A stretch of 34,317 nucleotides of DNA from Sneathiella sp. Its GTDB lineage: Bacteria; Pseudomonadota; Alphaproteobacteria; Sneathiellales; Sneathiellaceae. The notes below the pieces were generated by a model. It was not told where the DNA came from. It made no database searches and saw nothing but the letters and a program-made list of their open reading frames with translations. Made by a program: the position numbers and the translations under genes. Below are positions 30,849 through 34,317 of the stretch, piece by piece (the stretch's first letter is position 1; each line of letters begins with the position of its first letter). The DNA lies in the NCBI GenBank assembly GCA_021741195.1, contig JAIOYL010000013.1, positions 1 to 34,317 on the forward strand, in the 5' to 3' direction.

Positions 30849-31223
30849 ATGGCAAAACCGGAATGGGGCGAAAAGCATCGGTGCAGTTCTTGCGGGAAGC
30901 CGTTCTACGACATGAAGAAAACGCCGATCATTTGCCCGGCCTGCGGCGCGGAAAACACAGCGGAACGGCTGTTGAAACCGCGGCGGTCATCAGGCCCGTC
31001 GGCTGCTGAGAAGAAAGCGGTGGCCGCCGCCGCGGCGCTCGCGAAGAAGAAGGCGGCGGATTTGCTGGCGAATGATGACGATGACCTGATTGATGATCTC
31101 GATGATGATGATATCGACGATGATCTTGTCGATCCGGATACGGTCGATCTCGCCGACGACGATGATGACGACGATGATCTTTCCGGTGTTGTTATCGCGC
31201 CAAAATCAGACGACGAAAGCTGA
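30849..31223 (+). CDS. TIGR02300-like protein: zinc-ribbon N-terminus with Asp-rich acidic tail
   Basis: MAKPEWGEKHRCSSCGKPFYDMKKTPIICPACGAEN with FYDxxK motif; tail NDDDDLIDDLDDDDIDDDLVDPDTVDLADDDDDDDDL; divergent to aroA. Confidence 0.88.
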   Translation: MAKPEWGEKHRCSSCGKPFYDMKKTPIICPACGAENTAERLLKPRRSSGPSAAEKKAVAAAAALAKKKAADLLANDDDDLIDDLDDDDIDDDLVDPDTVDLADDDDDDDDLSGVVIAPKSDDES

Positions 31224-31307
31224 TTTTCGGGCGCCTGCATTTTTGACTTGAATCTGAAAGGGCTTCGGCATAGGTTCCGAACCCTTGGCGGGTCCGCCCG
31301 CAACAAT

Positions 31308-31383
<76 letters not shown>

Positions 31384-31701
31384 ACCCCCCTCACGGGGGG
31401 AAATTCCCTTAATTATTTGATTTCAATATCTTTAATATTTCGACTGATCCGGTTTGGCGATACAGTTGAAGTGCGAAAGACATGGCTAAAATTCCGGGAT
31501 TATACAACGCGGCAAAAAATGGAATTTAAGAATTGTCATCCCTAAGGACATTTTAGACGCGAATTCGAGTCATACAGAAATCTGCCAATCAATTGGCACT
31601 TCCGATCATGCAGAAGCAAAACAACTAGGGTGTGAACTCAATTCTATCTCTTGATTTTCTGCGGTATTTTTGATTCAAGGCTTCTAAAAGAGGAGCATTG
31701 A

Positions 31702-31815
31702 ATGGCACGATTTGATCTGAGCGATGAAGAATGGGCGATTATTGAGCCGTTATTACCCCGGCATGGTCGGAGTCCTGCGCGGTCAGGCGGCACTGATCAC
31801 CTTAGAGCACAATAA
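31702..31815 (+). pseudogene. IS5-family transposase remnant, truncated after about 30 codons
   Basis: ATG at 31702 reads MARFDLSDEEWAIIEPLLPRHGRSPARSGGTDHLRAQ*; the first ~25 aa are typical of IS5-type transposases and then diverge to an early stop. Confidence 0.75.
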
Positions 31816-31909
31816 AACTATTTTCCTGTTTACCTGTTGAATCTGTTATCGGAAAACTATATGTAAAAAAAGTTCTGATATTCTGATTTTTCTTGTTTGT
31901 GAGTAGCTT

Positions 31910-32260
31910 TTGGCAAAAGTTCGGCGAAAATTAAACTGGCGCGGAAAAGGCGTAGGCATTTTCATGGCTCTTGCTTTTGCGCTTAATATTTTTGCGGTCA
32001 TGCCTGCTGCCGAAAGTCACGAAAAAGGCGAAGACGCCTCTCATCATATGATCTCGGCGACAGGCGATTTCTCCAAGGCCCCGGCGAAGTCGCACCATAA
32101 TCATATGGAGAAATGCGGCGTTGCTTCCTGTGCGATTGGGTTGCCAGCTTACTTCTCCGTTACGACAACTGCATTCGGGACGAAAACACCGTTTAATACA
32201 ATCGTCGCACAAGTGACGTTGCGCCATCTCACTCCTCTGGACCGCCCACCAAAAAATTAG
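31910..32260 (+). CDS. CutF-like small exported His/Cys-rich protein (candidate copper-sensing leader protein)
   Basis: 116 aa from TTG 31910 (in-frame TAG at 31904); basic N-terminus + hydrophobic segment (GVGIFMALAFALNIFAVMPAA), His/Met/Cys cluster SHHNHMEKCGVASC, C-terminus TPLDRPPKN; directly upstream of copper proteins. Confidence 0.65.
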   Translation: MAKVRRKLNWRGKGVGIFMALAFALNIFAVMPAAESHEKGEDASHHMISATGDFSKAPAKSHHNHMEKCGVASCAIGLPAYFSVTTTAFGTKTPFNTIVAQVTLRHLTPLDRPPKN

Positions 32261-32409
32261 TTCCTATTTAAGGCAGTGAACAATCACGGAGCGTTGCCGT
32301 GTTTGTATTCCCTTGCCTTACCCAATTCTCAATATTGAAAATCGAACCTGTCTCCAGGCCAGAAGTCTTTGGCCAATGCCCTGCATGCGGAGACTTGATT
32401 AGGAACTAA
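32257..32409 (+). promoter_or_regulatory. Candidate translational control element: helix TTAGTTCCTA / TAGGAACTAA joining the upstream ORF stop codon to the cupredoxin Shine-Dalgarno
   Basis: 32257-32266 is the exact reverse complement of 32400-32409 (10 bp); extends past one T.T mismatch with 5 more pairs (32268-32272 / 32394-32398, one G.U). Contains stop TAG (32258-32260) and SD AGGA (32401-32404). Confidence 0.65.
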
Positions 32410-32412
32410 ACA

Positions 32413-32970
32413 ATGAAGATTAAGCGTACATTCTTGTCCGGTGTTGCCGGAGTAACCCTCACAACTGTTTTGGCCTTGAGCTCTGCGATTGCTTTGGCAT
32501 CCGGTACTCATCATGGCGGTCATGGCGAGAAATCCGCCATTGGCGTTCCCGGCGAAGCGGTGGACGTCACGAGAACCATCGACGTCAAGATGCATGACAA
32601 TTATTACGAACCGGAAGAGATTGCCGTCAAAAAGGGAGAAACCGTTCGCTTCAAGATCGTGAACGCGGGCGAGCTCGTTCATGAGTTCAATATCGGCACC
32701 GCAGCCATGCATGCGGGGCATCAGAAGGAAATGATGATGATGATGAAGCATGGAGTGCTGGAAGCCGACAAGATAAACCGCGGCATGATGAAGATGGATA
32801 TGGGAAATGGCAAAACCATGGAACATAACGATCCGAACAGTACGCTGTTGGAGCCCAAGGAATCTGCCGAAATTATCTGGAAATTCACGGATGATGCCGA
32901 GCTGGAGTTCGCCTGCAACGTTCCTGGTCATTACGCCTCCGGGATGATGGGCGACGTTCACTTTGAATAA
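32413..32970 (+). CDS. Cupredoxin domain copper-binding protein, Met/His-rich
   Basis: 185 aa; signal peptide, VRFKIVNAGELVHEFNIG and CNVPGHYASGMMGDV supply His, Cys, His, Met type-1 copper ligands; Met-rich insertion HAGHQKEMMMMMKHG. Confidence 0.88.
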   Translation: MKIKRTFLSGVAGVTLTTVLALSSAIALASGTHHGGHGEKSAIGVPGEAVDVTRTIDVKMHDNYYEPEEIAVKKGETVRFKIVNAGELVHEFNIGTAAMHAGHQKEMMMMMKHGVLEADKINRGMMKMDMGNGKTMEHNDPNSTLLEPKESAEIIWKFTDDAELEFACNVPGHYASGMMGDVHFE

Positions 32971-32975
32971 CATGT

Positions 32976-33004
32976 CCGCGCAGCCTTCACGGGCTGCGCG
33001 GTTT
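32976..33004 (+). terminator. Strong hairpin between the cupredoxin and multicopper oxidase genes (attenuator, RNA-processing or terminator-like)
   Basis: Perfect 10-bp stem CCGCGCAGCC-TTCACG-GGCTGCGCGG followed by only TTT. Confidence 0.55.
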
Positions 33005-33033
33005 CACATCATAAAAACAACAGGAACAGCAAA

Positions 33034-34317
33034 ATGAGAAGATCATTTATGCAGGCCCTTCAGCTCGGAGTTTTGGCCACTGCAGTTGCTTTAATCATCC
33101 CGGCTTCAAGCATTGCGGGAACCTATGATCTGACGGTCGACAGGGTTGTTATCGATACCGGCGACTTCCAGAAGGAAGGGATCGGGTATAATGGTAAATC
33201 GCCGGGACCCGTTCTCCGGTTCGAAGAAGGCGAAGATGTCACCATCAATGTGACGAATAATCTTGATGAATCCACGTCAATCCACTGGCACGGTCTTATC
33301 CTCCCCTTCCAGATGGATGGTGTGCCAAAAATCAGTTACCCCGGAATTGCGCCCGGCGAGACCTTTACCTACAATTTTCCGGTCAAGCAATCCGGCACCT
33401 TCTGGTTCCATAGTCATTCCGGCTTTCAGGAACCGGATGGCGCCTATGGAGCGATTGTGATTGAGCCGAAAAAACGGGACCCTTTTCGCTTCGATAAGGA
33501 CTATGTTGTCCAGTTCACCGACACCCACCCGCATTCGGGAAAACGGATCTTGCGTAACCTGAAAATGACTGCGGATTACTACAATCGAAAACAGCAAACC
33601 CTGGGTGACTTCTTTTCCGACGTCAGCAAAAACGGCTTCGACGCCACCGTCTCGGACAGAATGGCTTGGGGCGATATGCGGATGATGCCGACAGATATTG
33701 AGGATGTGCAAGGCTTTACGCCGCTTATTAACGGCAAAGGGCCCGAACAGAACTGGACAGGTCTTTTTGAGCCCAGGGAACGTATCCGCCTGCGGCTCAT
33801 TAATTCATCCGCCATGACTTATTTCGACGTCCGCATTCCCGGCCTCAAAATGACGGTTGTGGCAGCGGATGGAAACAACGTGCAGCCCGTCACTGTCGAT
33901 GAACTTCGCCTGGGCGTTGCCGAGACCTATGACGTGATTGTGCGGCCCATGGAGGACAAGGCCTATACCATCTTCGGCGCGAGCATGGGCAGGACGGCTT
34001 ATGCGAGGGCCACTCTCGCGCCGCGTGACGGCATGGTGGCTGAAATCCCGGACATGACGGCGAGCCCCCTCCTTACGATGGCGGACATGGGCATGGATCA
34101 TGGCAATATGGCCGGAATGGATCATAGCAGCATGAAGAGTATGGATCAGTCGCCAATGAAGGGAATGGACCATTCCAATATGAAAGGAATGGATCAGGAG
34201 GAAGACAGTTTTTATGCAAATGGCAGCGGTCTTGTTCCCGCAGCGGCAAATGGCGGCAAGTTCCTCTCATACGCGGACCTCAAGGCACAGAAACCTCTCT
34301 TTGCGGACCGGGAAGCC
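33034..34317 (+). CDS. copA: CopA-type multicopper oxidase, copper resistance (C-terminus beyond window)
   Basis: Open reading frame from ATG 33034 to the right edge (428 codons, no stop): RR-containing signal, [61 protein letters not shown], Met-rich region. Missing from the ORF track because it is truncated. Confidence 0.93.
   Translation, partial: MRRSFMQALQLGVLATAVALIIPASSIAGTYDLTVDRVVIDTGDFQKEGIGYNGKSPGPVLRFEEGEDVTINVTNNLDESTSIHWHGLILPFQMDGVPKISYPGIAPGETFTYNFPVKQSGTFWFHSHSGFQEPDGAYGAIVIEPKKRDPFRFDKDYVVQFTDTHPHSGKRILRNLKMTADYYNRKQQTLGDFFSDVSKNGFDATVSDRMAWGDMRMMPTDIEDVQGFTPLINGKGPEQNWTGLFEPRERIRLRLINSSAMTYFDVRIPGLKMTVVAADGNNVQPVTVDELRLGVAETYDVIVRPMEDKAYTIFGASMGRTAYARATLAPRDGMVAEIPDMTASPLLTMADMGMDHGNMAGMDHSSMKSMDQSPMKGMDHSNMKGMDQEEDSFYANGSGLVPAAANGGKFLSYADLKAQKPLFADREA
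34078..34200 (+). repeat. Degenerate in-frame Met-rich repeats in the multicopper oxidase
   Basis: [41 protein letters not shown]: recurring GMDHxxMK units (ATGGAYCAT...ATGAAR). Confidence 0.85.

Noticed and set aside
31072-31176. GAT/GAC-rich low-complexity DNA resembling a microsatellite
   Set aside because: It is in frame and encodes the acidic tail of the TIGR02300-like protein; explained by coding.
31385-31400. CCCCCC-TCAC-GGGGGG hairpin after tRNA-Ala as a terminator
   Set aside because: Stem is present but followed by AAATTCC rather than a T tract, so a rho-independent terminator is not supported; might be a processing structure.
31583-31598. TGCCAAT-CA-ATTGGCA dyad
   Set aside because: Perfect 7-bp arms, but in apparently non-coding DNA with no adjacent regulator or clear promoter; no basis for a function.

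Overview
The window is an alphaproteobacterial chromosome segment, probably Rhodospirillales-like or a relative (inferred from gene order and protein character, not searched). Most of it is conserved housekeeping DNA. One minus-strand cluster reads aroA-cmk-rpsA-sppA-ihfB-lapA-like-(OCD family)-pyrF-trpF-trpB-trpA-accD-folC. A second reads DUF3576-leuS-lptE-holA. ribA, an L,D-transpeptidase and a YggS-family gene lie between them. Three accessory blocks interrupt this: (i) 1-5061, with the edge of an IS5-type transposase, a LysR regulator, GNAT, PPOX, HxlR/carboxymuconolactone-decarboxylase pair and a HAD hydrolase; (ii) 10121-13886, a porin followed by three tandem paralogous sulfotransferases with a repeat period of about 873 bp; (iii) about 31384 to the right edge, after tRNA-Ala(GGC), with an IS5 remnant and a copper module (His/Cys-rich small exported protein, Met-rich cupredoxin, CopA-type multicopper oxidase running off the window). 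The strongest signal is in the copper module. The stop codon of the small exported ORF lies inside a perfect 10-bp helix arm (TTAGTTCCTA, 32257-32266). This is exactly complementary to TAGGAACTAA (32400-32409), which contains the Shine-Dalgarno sequence of the downstream cupredoxin gene. A three-way-junction-like structure (32350-32394) sits in the loop. The layout matches the CutF/CutO type of copper sensing by a nascent exported protein, here apparently controlling a cupredoxin-copA pair. No database searches or folding programs were run.
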